DNA of 54,615 bases from Caryophanales bacterium UBA2753 (lineage in GTDB: Bacteria; Bacillota_I; Bacilli_A; RFN20; CAG-826): positions 1 through 54,615 of the forward strand of contig DEJH01000021.1 of assembly GCA_002353275.1 (NCBI GenBank). Direction: 5' to 3'. Both the position numbers and the translations under genes were made by a program. Every line of letters begins with the position of its first letter. Positions within the stretch are counted from its first letter, which is position 1. Of this stretch, positions 1 to 10,500 are shown piece after piece. The notes beneath the pieces were generated by a model. That model was not told the DNA's origin and ran no database searches. It saw only the letters and a program-made list of their open reading frames with translations.

Positions 1-80
1 TTTGCTTCACTAACATCTCTTCCGGTAACATAACCACCATTAGATTTAATAATTTTAGAAATCTTTTCAAAATTAGTCAT
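1..80 (-). CDS. Partial gene, N-terminus of a possible winged-helix protein
   Basis: Only the first 26 codons are in the window; the gene runs off the left edge. The start ATG is at 78-80. The visible residues begin MTNFEKISKIIKSNGGYVTG and continue RDVSEA. A short helix followed by an NGGYVTGRDV-like segment resembles the N-terminal winged-helix domain of AbiEi-type antitoxins and similar regulators (family resemblance from memory, not searched). The ribosome binding site is weak. It lies downstream of the SpoIIE-type gene on the same strand. Too little is present for a firm call. Confidence 0.35.
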   Translation of the reverse strand, partial: MTNFEKISKIIKSNGGYVTGRDVSEA

Positions 81-132
81 ACTTGCATTTCCAACCATAT
101 TATATTGTTTTGTGGTTTAATTTGCAATATAT

Positions 133-300
133 TTATACATCCTGTTTATAACAACTTATGAGTTCACTAACATTGATGTTAACGGAACATCCTCCATTCT
201 TTCTTGATTTAGCTTGATAGAAAGCGTGTGTGCCTTTGTCCGTGTTGAGACATTTAAGGGCACGATTGATTGAATAGACACATCCATAAAAGTGAGTGTT
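133..300 (-). pseudogene. Open reading fragment without a start, possible gene remnant
   Basis: After the stop of the SpoIIE-type gene, one minus-strand frame stays open for about 55 codons to a TAA at 133-135 but has no ATG of its own. The peptide has a protein-like look (contains YSINRALKCLNTDKG and KSRKNGGCSVNINVSELIS). A second frame has a 40-codon ATG ORF that overlaps it and looks random. I read this as the 3' end of a lost gene or as chance; no family is recognised. Nothing else is visible between 81 and 305. Confidence 0.25.
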
Positions 301-305
301 TTTTC

Positions 306-2492
306 TTATTTTTGAGAGATTTTTTTAGTTAAAGTGATAATTGAGTGATTATCAATATATTCATATTTATGAGTATCGACAAATTCTTTGACGATTTTTA
401 TCCCGAATCCGCCAATAGAGGCGTCTTTATCAATAGAAGTTAAATATTTGTCTTTATGATTCTTAAATGGATCATAGTCATTTCCGTTGGTCTTAATCTG
501 AATTGTTAAAACATTTTTAATGATAGAAAAATCAAAATCCATCACTAAATCATCTCTAGTTTCATAAGAGATAAAGTTATTAATTAGTTCATCTAAAATA
601 ATACCAACTTTAGCTTTAACTTCACTATCGATATAGAAGAATTTTTCATTAAATTTATCAACTACTTCATCAATTACAGAATAGTCTTTCTTTTCATAGT
701 GAAGAGATAATTTCTCTTCTTCACTTTTAACAATTAACATCGTTACATCATCAAATTGATCTTTACTACTAGTGAAAGCGTCTAGTCTCTTGTTAAGTTC
801 TTTAATAACTTCTTTTAATGGAAGAGAGGAGGTTTCTTGAAGAGTTTTTTCTATTCTTTCATAACCAAACTCTTCTCTTTCAGGATTAATTGATTCATTT
901 AATCCGTCCGTAAACATAAAGATGACATCACCTTTATGGAAGGCGTGTTTTTCCTCAACAAAATCAATATTATCAATTCCACCTAATACAAAGTTTGAAT
1001 TTCCTTCAAGTTTAATCACTTTGTTTTGAGAAATGATATAAGGTTTTTCGTGACCTGCATTAACATATCTAATTTCTTCTTTTTCGAAATTAATGATTCC
1101 AATAAAGGAAGTAACAAATAAGCTTTCATTATTATTTTCGTTAAGAGTTTCATTAACTTCTTTAACCGCTTTCGCTAAATTAGATTCACTCTTAAGTTGA
1201 GATTTAAGAAGAGCTTTGCTCTTCATCATGAATAAAGCAGCAGGAATTCCTTTACCTGAGACATCAGAAATAAGAATTGCTAGTTCATAATCATTAATAT
1301 AGAAATAATCATAGAAATCTCCACCGACTTCTTTAGCCGCTTTAATAAATGAACGGATCGAAACTTCATTATTATTAAAACTGGATTTTGGAAGAGCTTC
1401 TAATTGAATCTTACTTGCAATTTCAAGTTCAGCGTTAATTTTCTCTTTTTCTTTCGCATCTGCTTTAATGATATCAACGTAATTTATTAATTGATTTTCC
1501 ATCACTAAGAAGGAGTCACTTAGTGTTTTCATTTCATCAAAGGATTTAATATTTGGATCCACTAATTCAAAATTTGAGCCATTTTTAAGTTGAGAAGAAA
1601 TACCAAGAGCAGCTTTATTAAGCTTATTGATGTTTTTCACAAACATGAAATATGAAAGAATAGCATAAAGAATAATGACGACAAGTCCAGTAATCGTTAA
1701 GATAATGATTTCTCTTATTAAGATTGGACGATATTCATTAGCAACAGCAGCAGTGTCATATTCCACAAACATATATCCAATTGTCAATAAATCAGTACTA
1801 TCAGGATCATCGGTTTGAATCTCAATAAAACGAGTGGAATATTTCCCTAATTTAAATTCTTTAACATATTTATTGCCGATATCAGTAATAGAGTCTCCTG
1901 GCTTAAGATCATAAAAACTTCCAGCAACATGATAATAATTGCCTGTTTCGCGATAGCTTTCTAATCGAGAATCACCCATGAAAATCAAACGATTTTCGAT
2001 AGTTGGATGCCAAAAAGCGTAAAAAGCAGCTTGCCCACAATAAATAGCAGCCTTACTTAACAAAGGGTTAACGCGGTTATAATTTTCTTTAAACTGTAAA
2101 TATGGGAGTGAAGACGGCATACCTACAGGATAATAGAAACTAAAAACGTTAGAATAAACTTGCTCATACTCTTTAAAGGAAGAGTAGTTACTTTGGATAG
2201 CGATATTAACTGGGTCATCAGCAGGAAGCGCTAATAAGGTATCGTTGACATATTTTTTAACTGCGGCAAATGAATTGATGTTATCAGCTGAATTTGGGTT
2301 AGTTAAGTTATAATCAACTTGAGCGGTTTCAAGAGATTCAATCGCATAATTATTTAAATCTCTTTTCGCTCTTTCTTGCATGTTGTTATAGTTGACAATA
2401 ATCGCAACTGTGGACGCAATAAAAGAAGTGATAATTCCTAAAAGAATTACCTTTAAAAGTATCGGAAAACGAATCTTTTTCTTTTTATTCAT
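306..2492 (-). CDS. Membrane SpoIIE-type PP2C phosphatase with C-terminal HATPase domain
   Basis: A 728-residue sensor phosphatase. A first membrane helix (about 10-32) and a second (about 260-288) enclose an extracytoplasmic sensor region of about 225 residues. A short coiled linker leads into a PP2C/SpoIIE domain (about 370-590) with IQLEALP, KEVGGDFYDYF, ISDVSGKGIPAALFM and DDVTMLIV, which carry the metal-binding aspartates. The last 130 residues form an RsbW/SpoIIAB-like HATPase with N-box DELINNFISY and glycine loop GGFGIKIV; its G1 box (TNGNDYDP) lacks the usual aspartate, so ATP binding there may be weak. Known members of this family dephosphorylate STAS-domain antagonists. It sits 11 bp after the STAS gene and is the last gene of the NRPS operon, so it probably acts on that STAS protein in response to an external signal. 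Confidence 0.9.
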   Translation of the reverse strand: MNKKKKIRFPILLKVILLGIITSFIASTVAIIVNYNNMQERAKRDLNNYAIESLETAQVDYNLTNPNSADNINSFAAVKKYVNDTLLALPADDPVNIAIQSNYSSFKEYEQVYSNVFSFYYPVGMPSSLPYLQFKENYNRVNPLLSKAAIYCGQAAFYAFWHPTIENRLIFMGDSRLESYRETGNYYHVAGSFYDLKPGDSITDIGNKYVKEFKLGKYSTRFIEIQTDDPDSTDLLTIGYMFVEYDTAAVANEYRPILIREIIILTITGLVVIILYAILSYFMFVKNINKLNKAALGISSQLKNGSNFELVDPNIKSFDEMKTLSDSFLVMENQLINYVDIIKADAKEKEKINAELEIASKIQLEALPKSSFNNNEVSIRSFIKAAKEVGGDFYDYFYINDYELAILISDVSGKGIPAALFMMKSKALLKSQLKSESNLAKAVKEVNETLNENNNESLFVTSFIGIINFEKEEIRYVNAGHEKPYIISQNKVIKLEGNSNFVLGGIDNIDFVEEKHAFHKGDVIFMFTDGLNESINPEREEFGYERIEKTLQETSSLPLKEVIKELNKRLDAFTSSKDQFDDVTMLIVKSEEEKLSLHYEKKDYSVIDEVVDKFNEKFFYIDSEVKAKVGIILDELINNFISYETRDDLVMDFDFSIIKNVLTIQIKTNGNDYDPFKNHKDKYLTSIDKDASIGGFGIKIVKEFVDTHKYEYIDNHSIITLTKKISQK

Positions 2493-2503
2493 CCTTTATT
2501 AGC

Positions 2504-2800
2504 CTATTTAACAGTTAAGACGTTATTAAAACCTGTCACCTTAAAGACTTCTTGGCAGATTGGATTAAGGTTATGGATTTCAAGTTCTTTTTTACAAGCA
2601 CTTAAAGATTTCTTAAGCGCTAATAAAGCACGTAAACCAGCAGAAGAAATATATTCGAGTTCTTTCATGTCAATGATGACAACCTCTTCTTTAATTTCTT
2701 CCTTATTCATTTTTTCAGTAAAATCAACTGAAGTAACTGTGTCGAGTCTTCCTTTTAAAGAGACGACTAGTTCTTTTTCGTGTTTGATACTAATTTCCAT
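2504..2800 (-). CDS. STAS-domain anti-sigma-factor antagonist-like protein
   Basis: A 98-residue single-domain STAS protein of the SpoIIAA/RsbV type. The core DMKELEYISSAGLRALLAL carries the conserved phosphorylatable serine (Ser53, in SAGL), and the length is normal for the family. In known systems the protein is phosphorylated by an RsbW-like kinase and dephosphorylated by a PP2C phosphatase, binding its partner only when unphosphorylated. Both partner types flank it here: the kinase-like domain is fused to the exporter upstream (3 bp away) and the phosphatase lies downstream. No sigma factor is encoded nearby, so its target may be the exporter rather than transcription; that is inference. 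Confidence 0.9.
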   Translation of the reverse strand: MEISIKHEKELVVSLKGRLDTVTSVDFTEKMNKEEIKEEVVIIDMKELEYISSAGLRALLALKKSLSACKKELEIHNLNPICQEVFKVTGFNNVLTVK

Positions 2801-2803
2801 TTT

Positions 2804-4558
2804 TTATACTCCTTTAATTTTGATTTCTAAAACTGTGTTATTTAAATTAAGTATACGCATGTATGAGATTTTATCGGTAAGGTTTTTGATAAGTTTTATT
2901 CCACTAGTAGAATAATTCTCATTTTCATCGAAGTCATATTTAGTTGGGTCAAATGGAACTCCATCATCTCTAATACGTAATAATAAAGTGTCATCAACTA
3001 ACTTCATATTAACATCGATATAGTTGCGTTTTTCTTTTTTATATCCATAACAAATGATGTTATCCACCATCTCTTCAGCAGCTAGTCCAACAATTGAACT
3101 TTCTCTATCAGGAACATTATGTTTTTTAGCAAATTCGATGATTTGTTCAGAAACGATAGAAGCATTTACTTCTTCGTTTTCTAAAGAAACATCAAATGTT
3201 TCTGGATCGATATCTTCACACATCAAGATACCTTTATATTTCTTTTTCTTATCATAAATAAGAATGAAGACGTAAACAATGATCACCGTGGCAATTTCGT
3301 TAACCGCGCAAGCGATCGAATAACCAAGTAAACCATGAGTGAATAAAAGCACTAAAGTTAATGGAAGAACAATGATTAATTCTCTTAATAAGACTGTTAA
3401 CATCGATGGGATGTTTTTATCAATAGTTGGATAATAATTCATTGAGAATTTATTAATCTCATATGGGATGAAGGAGATGAGATATACCCATAGCATCGTG
3501 TTAATATAATCGACATTTTCCGTTGGGGTAAAGCCGAAGATTTGGCAATACGCTTTTGGGAAAATAAGGATGAATAATGAAATTAAGACTGTAATTATAA
3601 TATTGATCCAATAGATCTTTCTTGCGATCGATTTAAGGGAATAATAATCTTTTTCTCCATAAAAGATTCCGCATAGGTTAGGAATGATATTAAGCACTCC
3701 TCCACAAAGTAGATCAAAAAGGAAGACCATGTTAGAGATTAATCCATAAATAATTAAATCAAAATCATTAAAGAGTTTACCGATAAAGATATTAACAATT
3801 AACATTTGAACCGCGGTTAAAAGTAAGTTTAAAGCAGAAGTCGAAGTCGCTTTAAAGATTTCTTTTCCACTACTTTCTTTAAGATTAAAGGTAATTTTAA
3901 GCATTCTTTTCTTACTGGCGAAATAGAAGATAACAACAATTAAACCAACAAAATAACCCGCACCAGTAGATAAAGCCGCTCCATACATTCCCCAATCAAA
4001 GACTTTGATGAATAAGATTTCTAAACCAACTTTAGCGATATTACTTAAAATATAGAAAATTGATGATAATCTAGGATTATTATCAACCGCCATAAAGGAA
4101 CCAATTAATAAAGCAAAAGTAATAATTGGATCAGTCACTAAATACATCATGATATATTCAGTCGCGTATTGTTGATATAAAGCATTACCATCACTAAAAA
4201 GGGAAGCTAAAGGAGCAGAGATAGGATAAGCAATAGCAGCAAAGAGAATAGAAATACCCATTCCAACAATAAGAGAGAACGAATATGCTTTTTTTGCTCC
4301 TATTTCATCTCGTTTACCAAGTAAAGTCGCGACCACTATCGCGCCCCCAATTCCTAAAGCAAATCCAGGAATCTGAACGACATATAATATTGGCATCACT
4401 AAACTAGAAGCACTAAGAGCTTCATTGCCAATAAAGTTACCAACTAAAATTCCATCAACAAGCGAACCAAATTGCATCGCAAAAATCATTAATATTGATG
4501 GAATGAGATAAGTAATGAATTTACGATTTATCAATTTAGCGTTTCTAACTAAACTCAT
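2804..4558 (-). CDS. MATE-family exporter fused to an RsbW-like HATPase domain
   Basis: A 584-residue protein. Residues 1-445 form a 12-helix MATE (multidrug and toxic compound extrusion) transporter; the MATE part begins with RKFITYLIPSILMIFAMQFG. Residues about 470-584 form an anti-sigma/serine-kinase type HATPase with N-box AAEEMVDNIICYGY, G1 box RIRDDGVPFDP and the glycine-containing segment STSGIKLIKN. The length equals a normal MATE protein plus one HATPase domain, so this is a true fusion. Its ATG overlaps the NRPS stop (ATGA), indicating translational coupling. The likely role is export of the peptide made by the NRPS, with the ATPase domain as the kinase arm of a partner switch with the STAS protein and SpoIIE-type phosphatase. 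The fusion is seen directly; the mechanism is inferred. Confidence 0.88.
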   Translation of the reverse strand: MSLVRNAKLINRKFITYLIPSILMIFAMQFGSLVDGILVGNFIGNEALSASSLVMPILYVVQIPGFALGIGGAIVVATLLGKRDEIGAKKAYSFSLIVGMGISILFAAIAYPISAPLASLFSDGNALYQQYATEYIMMYLVTDPIITFALLIGSFMAVDNNPRLSSIFYILSNIAKVGLEILFIKVFDWGMYGAALSTGAGYFVGLIVVIFYFASKKRMLKITFNLKESSGKEIFKATSTSALNLLLTAVQMLIVNIFIGKLFNDFDLIIYGLISNMVFLFDLLCGGVLNIIPNLCGIFYGEKDYYSLKSIARKIYWINIIITVLISLFILIFPKAYCQIFGFTPTENVDYINTMLWVYLISFIPYEINKFSMNYYPTIDKNIPSMLTVLLRELIIVLPLTLVLLFTHGLLGYSIACAVNEIATVIIVYVFILIYDKKKKYKGILMCEDIDPETFDVSLENEEVNASIVSEQIIEFAKKHNVPDRESSIVGLAAEEMVDNIICYGYKKEKRNYIDVNMKLVDDTLLLRIRDDGVPFDPTKYDFDENENYSTSGIKLIKNLTDKISYMRILNLNNTVLEIKIKGV

Positions 4559-7500
4559 ATATCGGTCCTTTCAAAGAAACCAAGGGTTTCAAGCGATTCA
4601 ATTGCATTTTTTAAATAACTATAATCTGTAATTGGCCATTTATAACCAAGGTGATACAAACTCTTATTAGTGAATTCATTATCACTCAAAATGAATGAGT
4701 GAGTGTGCATATCACTTGATGAATATGAAATTAGAGAAGAAACAAGCATGCTCTTAGATTCATCTAACATCATCTCTTTCATCGAAGCGAGGAATTCATC
4801 ATCAGGAGTAACTTCAATGTTAAAGCCAAGTTCATTTAAAACAGCGATAATATCTCCCATCTGCACCATATGTGAATTAGCGGAATGGAAGACAGTAAAT
4901 TTAGATGGAGTCTTGGCTAAAAGAATAATCGTTTTAGCGACTTCGTCAATTGGAGAGAAGTCAACTTCCACATCCATCGAATTAACAGGGTACTTTTTAA
5001 GAGTGACATATCCTTTTAAATCTCTCATGAAGCCATTAGTAATCGAGTTAGCTTGGAACTCACCATCTTTTTGTCGGCTCATTAAGTTACCGACACGGAT
5101 AATCTTGCCGTCTAATTTACCTTCATCAACCGCATTTAATAAGGCTTTTTCAGCATCAAATTTAGAGTGGACATATTTATTAGAGACATCTTGACCAAAG
5201 TCTAACATATCTTCTTTCATCCTGAAGGATGGCGCAAATTTCTCATCGATATTTTCTCCAGCAACGGATAAGGTGGAGATTTGGATTAAACGAGCGCCTT
5301 TCTTCTCAGCGATATTAATTAAATTTTTCACTCCACCGACATTAACTTGTTCAATGATGTCACTATTAGCGAAATGTTTAACAATCGCTGCAGAGTTAAT
5401 GATTAAATTAAAGTCGTAATCTTTTAATTTCTCATAAAGCGATTCATCTGTGACATCTCCATCAACAATTTCAACATATTCATTGACTTCATCAATTAAT
5501 GGGGAATCAAAATAATAGGCTAATAAAGCTAGGAGACGATCTTTCGCGTTAAGTTTGCCTCCTCTAATCAAAGCGACAACTTTCACTTTTTGATCTAATA
5601 ATTCTTTAAGAATATGAATTCCTAAAAATCCAGTTGAGCCAGTGAGAAGAACTTTTTTCACTTCAAAATCAATTTTGATATCGTTAACTTCACTGACGAC
5701 GTTATGGGAAAGAGAAGATAATTCTGCTTTTTCTTCTTTCTTTTCCTCTTTAGTTTCAACTTTACCTCCTGAAATAGAAGCGATATATTCTTCAAGTTCT
5801 AATACTGTGGAATGATCAAAGACATCACCATAAGCAATTGGTAATCCCATATTAAGCGCAAGCATCGCAACTTTAGAAACGCTTAAAGAAGTTCCTCCCA
5901 TTTCAAAGAAATCATCATCCACTCCAACTTCTTCTTTTCCAAGAGCTTTCTTAAATAAAGTTAAGAGTTTTTCTTCTAATTCGTTAGAAGCTTTCTTCAC
6001 TTCTTTATGTTCGACTTTCATTTCGATTTCTGGAAGTGATTTTTTATCAATCTTACCATTTGGGGTAAGTGGGAATTTATCTAACTGCATCACCACTTTT
6101 GGAACCATATATGGAGTTAAGTATTTACTCATATGATTAAGTAAATCATCTTTATCAACCTGGCTAGAGGCGGTGAAATAAGCGGCTAGATAATCGCCTT
6201 CGACTTGGCTTTGTTTTACTAAGATGATGCTTCTAGTAACTGTTTTATAAGAGTTAAGGACTCTTTCGATTTCATCGAGTTCTACTCTTAAGCCTCTTAA
6301 TTTGACTTGGTTATCAAGTCGACCAAAGAATTCAATATTGCCTTCACTATTAATTCGAGCCATATCACCACTTCGATAAGCTTTTATTCCATTAACTTCA
6401 ATAAATACTTCTTTAGTTTTTTCAGGCATTCCTAAATAACCTAAACCAACAGATTCTCCAGCGATTGTTAAATCTCCAATCGCGTTAGTTGGCAATAAGT
6501 GTCCTTTTTTATCAAGAATATAGGTTTTAGTATTAGCGACTGGTTTACCAATCGTCATATATTTATCTTTTACTAAAGAATAAGTTGCGGTAATCGTTGT
6601 TTCAGTTGGACCATAACCGTTAAGAATATTGGCATTAACTCCTAAATTTCTTAAGCGATTACATAATTCCATTGGAACAGCTTCCGCTCCCATATCGAGG
6701 TATTTAAATCCTTTTAGAGCCTCAACAAAGACATCGATGTCTAATAAGTTAGACACGAAGGAAGGAGTCATAAACATGAATTTCACTTTGTTATCTTTCA
6801 ATGTCTTAGCGAGCAACATTGGGTTTTCAATTTCTTCTTCACTAGCAATAACTGCGGTATAACCATGCGTTAAAGGAATGAATTCTTCTTGTAAAGAAGC
6901 ATCGAAAGAAAGAGAGGCAAATGAGCAAGAAACACATTCTTCTCCAATATCGCGATATGCGTGAGTGGCTAAGTTAGAGCCATCACTAACATAGTTAGCC
7001 AAATTCTTATGAGCGATCATCACTCCTTTTGGTCGACCAGTCGAGCCAGAAGTATAAATGACATAAGCTAAGGAAGAAAGTGGAATCTTCACATTAGGAT
7101 TTTTATCTTTTTTATTTTCTAAAATATCTTCAATTGCCAAAGCTTTAACTTTTGCTTCTTTAATTAAAGCTTGTTTTTCTTTAATGATATCTTTAGTGGA
7201 GATCAAATATTTGCTTCCTGAATTAGAGATGATATAACTCACTCGATCATCAGGATATTTAGGATCAACTGGGACAAAAGCTCCTCCACTTTTAACGATA
7301 CCTTGTCTAACAACATAGGATTCTTTAATTCGAGGCATGAACATGATTACACATTCACCAAGTTTAAGATTGTTATCGAGTAAAGTATGAGCGACTTTAT
7401 TAGCGCCACTATTGAGCTCTTGATATGTTAATTTACCGTTTTTAGCGATAACAGCAACTTTATCAGGGTGTTTGTCAGCTTTTTCTTCAAGAAGAATATT

Positions 7501-10500
7501 CACTGTCTTATTTTGGATTTCAACCTCAGTAGCGTTATTCTTCTTTAAGAATTCTTCATCATATTTTGGGAGAGTGTTAATTTCTCCAACACTCTTTTTA
7601 GTTAATAATTTATTTAAGACTAATTCATATAAACGGTTAAATGAATCAATTGTGTCTTTATTATAAATAGAAGTATCCCATTCATAATGAGCGCGATATT
7701 TATTATCTTCTAAGAAGATATCTAGCCCGAAATCACTCTTAGGAGTTTCACTTTCCATTAATATTGGAGTGACTTTATGTCCTCCGATTTCTTCAAAATT
7801 GAAGTTATCTCCTTGATAAGCGAAGATAATGTTCGCTTTTAAGTTATAATCGTTAACGATATCACCAAATGAATAAATATCATTTTCTTCTAAATTAGAG
7901 AGAAGTTCTTTCATCTCATTAAGCTTATTAAGAACATTTTCTTCATCATTATATTTAATAAAGACCGGTAAGGTTTTCACTAACATCGAAACTGTATTCA
8001 TCACTTTTGAAGATTTACGTCCGTTATATATAGTTTCGTAAAGCGCTTCTTCTTTATAAATGAATTTAGATAAGGTGAAAGCAAAGGCAAAATTAAACAA
8101 AGCGTTATTCGTTAATTTGTTTTTGCTTATGAATTCTTTAACTTTCTCATTATCTAAAGATAATGTGACATCAACGGATTCTAATTTAGATTCATCTAAG
8201 ACTTTTAAATCTTTCTTTAAAACATATTCTCCATCGACATCTTTAAGAACGTTATTATAGAAGGCTTTAGCCTTTTCTAATTTATCAGAAGCCAAATCGT
8301 CTTTTTCTTTTAAGGCCACTTCATAACCAGTAAATGATTCACTAGTTAATTCTTCTCCTAGATAAGCTTTATTAATATCCTCTAAGATAATTGCTTCAGA
8401 AGAACCATCGCAAAGGATATGATGGAAATCTAAGAAGAGATAATTTTCTTTCCCTTGATAGATTTCAACGCGATATAAAGTGGAATTTAAAATTGAGAAT
8501 GGTCTCACTAATTTCTTGATATCGATTTCTTCTTTGATTAAATCAACTTTGGCTTTTTCTTTATTGCGTTTAGCTAAAATATCACCATTATCATTCATAT
8601 ATAAGATTGATTTAAGATATGGGTGATTATCAATCGCTTTTTCCACTGCTACTTTTAATTTATTTAGATCGATATTCTTATCAAGTTTAAATAAATATGG
8701 AATGTTATAGTTTGTGGAATTAGCTTTAGAAACACATTCAACAAAAATTCCTTCTTGAGTTTTGCTTAATGGATATTCTTCTCTAATTTCATATCTCTTT
8801 TCTTCTTCTTTATTAGCGAGGAAAGAAGCTAAAGAGGCAATGGTTGGATTCTCTTTTAAGTCAGCGTTTTCCACTGATTTATCATATTTCTTTGATAAAA
8901 GAATCGTAAATCTAATCGAACTAACTGAAGTTAATCCAACTTCGAATATATCGTTAGTAACTCCGAATTGATCATGCCCAAGGATATCTTTTAAGATATC
9001 AAAGATCTCTTGTTCGTCTTTATTTCTTGGCGCGACAATTTCTTCTACTTTAAGTTCAGGAACTGGTAGAGCGCGTTTATTGACCTTTTGGTTTTGATTA
9101 AGTGGAATCTTATCGATTTGCATCGTATACGCTGGAACCATATATGGTGGCTTTCTTTCTAAGATAAAAGCGTTAAGAGATTCAACATCAATCTTTTTAT
9201 CGCTTACCACATAAGCAACGATATATTTCACTCCACTTGGGTCAGTGAAATCTTTAACAGTCGCATCTTTAATATTTGGATAATCTCTAATGACTTTTTC
9301 GACTTCAGAGAGTTCCACTCTAAAGCCACGTATTTTCACTTGTCCATCTTTTCGACCGATGAAATCAATTGTTCCATCTTCTAATAAGCGGACAATATCT
9401 CCAGTTTTATATAATCTTTCAAATTTTTCTTCTTTATCGATGAAGTTAGTTAAGAAAGCTTCTTTATTTTCTTTTTCTCTATTTAAATAGCCTCTAGCGA
9501 CTTGTGGGCCAGAAATATATAGTTCTCCACTAGTGAGAATAGGAAGTCTCTTCTTATTTTTATCTAAAACATAAATCTTATAGTCGGATAGGCATTTACC
9601 AATTGGGATACGGTGATAATTTTCTTTCACCTCTTGAGCGGTGCAGAAGACTGTTCCTTCAGTTGGTCCATATAAATTAAAGAATTTAACTCCTTTAGGT
9701 GGATCCATTGGAACAAGCTTTTCTCCTCCAACCATGAAATATTTAAGGGATTTAACTTCAATTTCACTGATGAATTGACGACCGACTTGAGTGGTCATAA
9801 ACGCATGGGTGATTTTGTTTTGATTATAATATTCACCAAGTTCAACAAGATTAAGTCTCATCTCATCAGGAATGATATATACGGTTGCTCCACTAGTAAG
9901 AGATGGATATAAATCCATCATATCAGCGTCAAAGCCATATGAAGCATAAGCAGCATTACGACATCCTACTCCTAAATTAAATTCTTGACGGTAATATCGA
10001 CAGAAACTAAAGATGTTACCGTGCTCTAACATAACTCCTTTAGGAACACCAGTTGAGCCAGAAGTATAAAGCATAATGAATAAATCTTTAGGGGATGGAC
10101 GGGTTTTGATTTCTCGATCATCTTTTAAAGAGAGTAAATCTTCAGTAAAGATCGTGTGTCCTTTAAAGTCATCGACTAAATCATCGAGTTCTTTCTCTCT
10201 AATAAGGATAATTGCACTACTATCTTTAACCATGAAAGTTAATCGATCTTTTGGATAAGACGGATCTAATGGTTGATAAGCGGCTCCACTTTTAATGACG
10301 CCTAAACTTGCTAAAACGATATATTCGCTTTTCTTAGTGAGAATAGAGACGACTTTTTCTTTTTTGGCACCGAGTCTAATTAATTCGTTAGCGATTCTCG
10401 TCGAGATTTGATCAACTTCTTTATAGGTATATTTTTTATCTTTATAGACCACTGCGATTTCATTAGGGTGTTTCTTCACTACTTCATAGAAATCATCAAG

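Noticed and set aside
81..305. A 40-codon ATG ORF just after the SpoIIE-type gene
   Set aside because: It has no ribosome site, a random-looking composition and overlaps another open frame; not supported as a gene.
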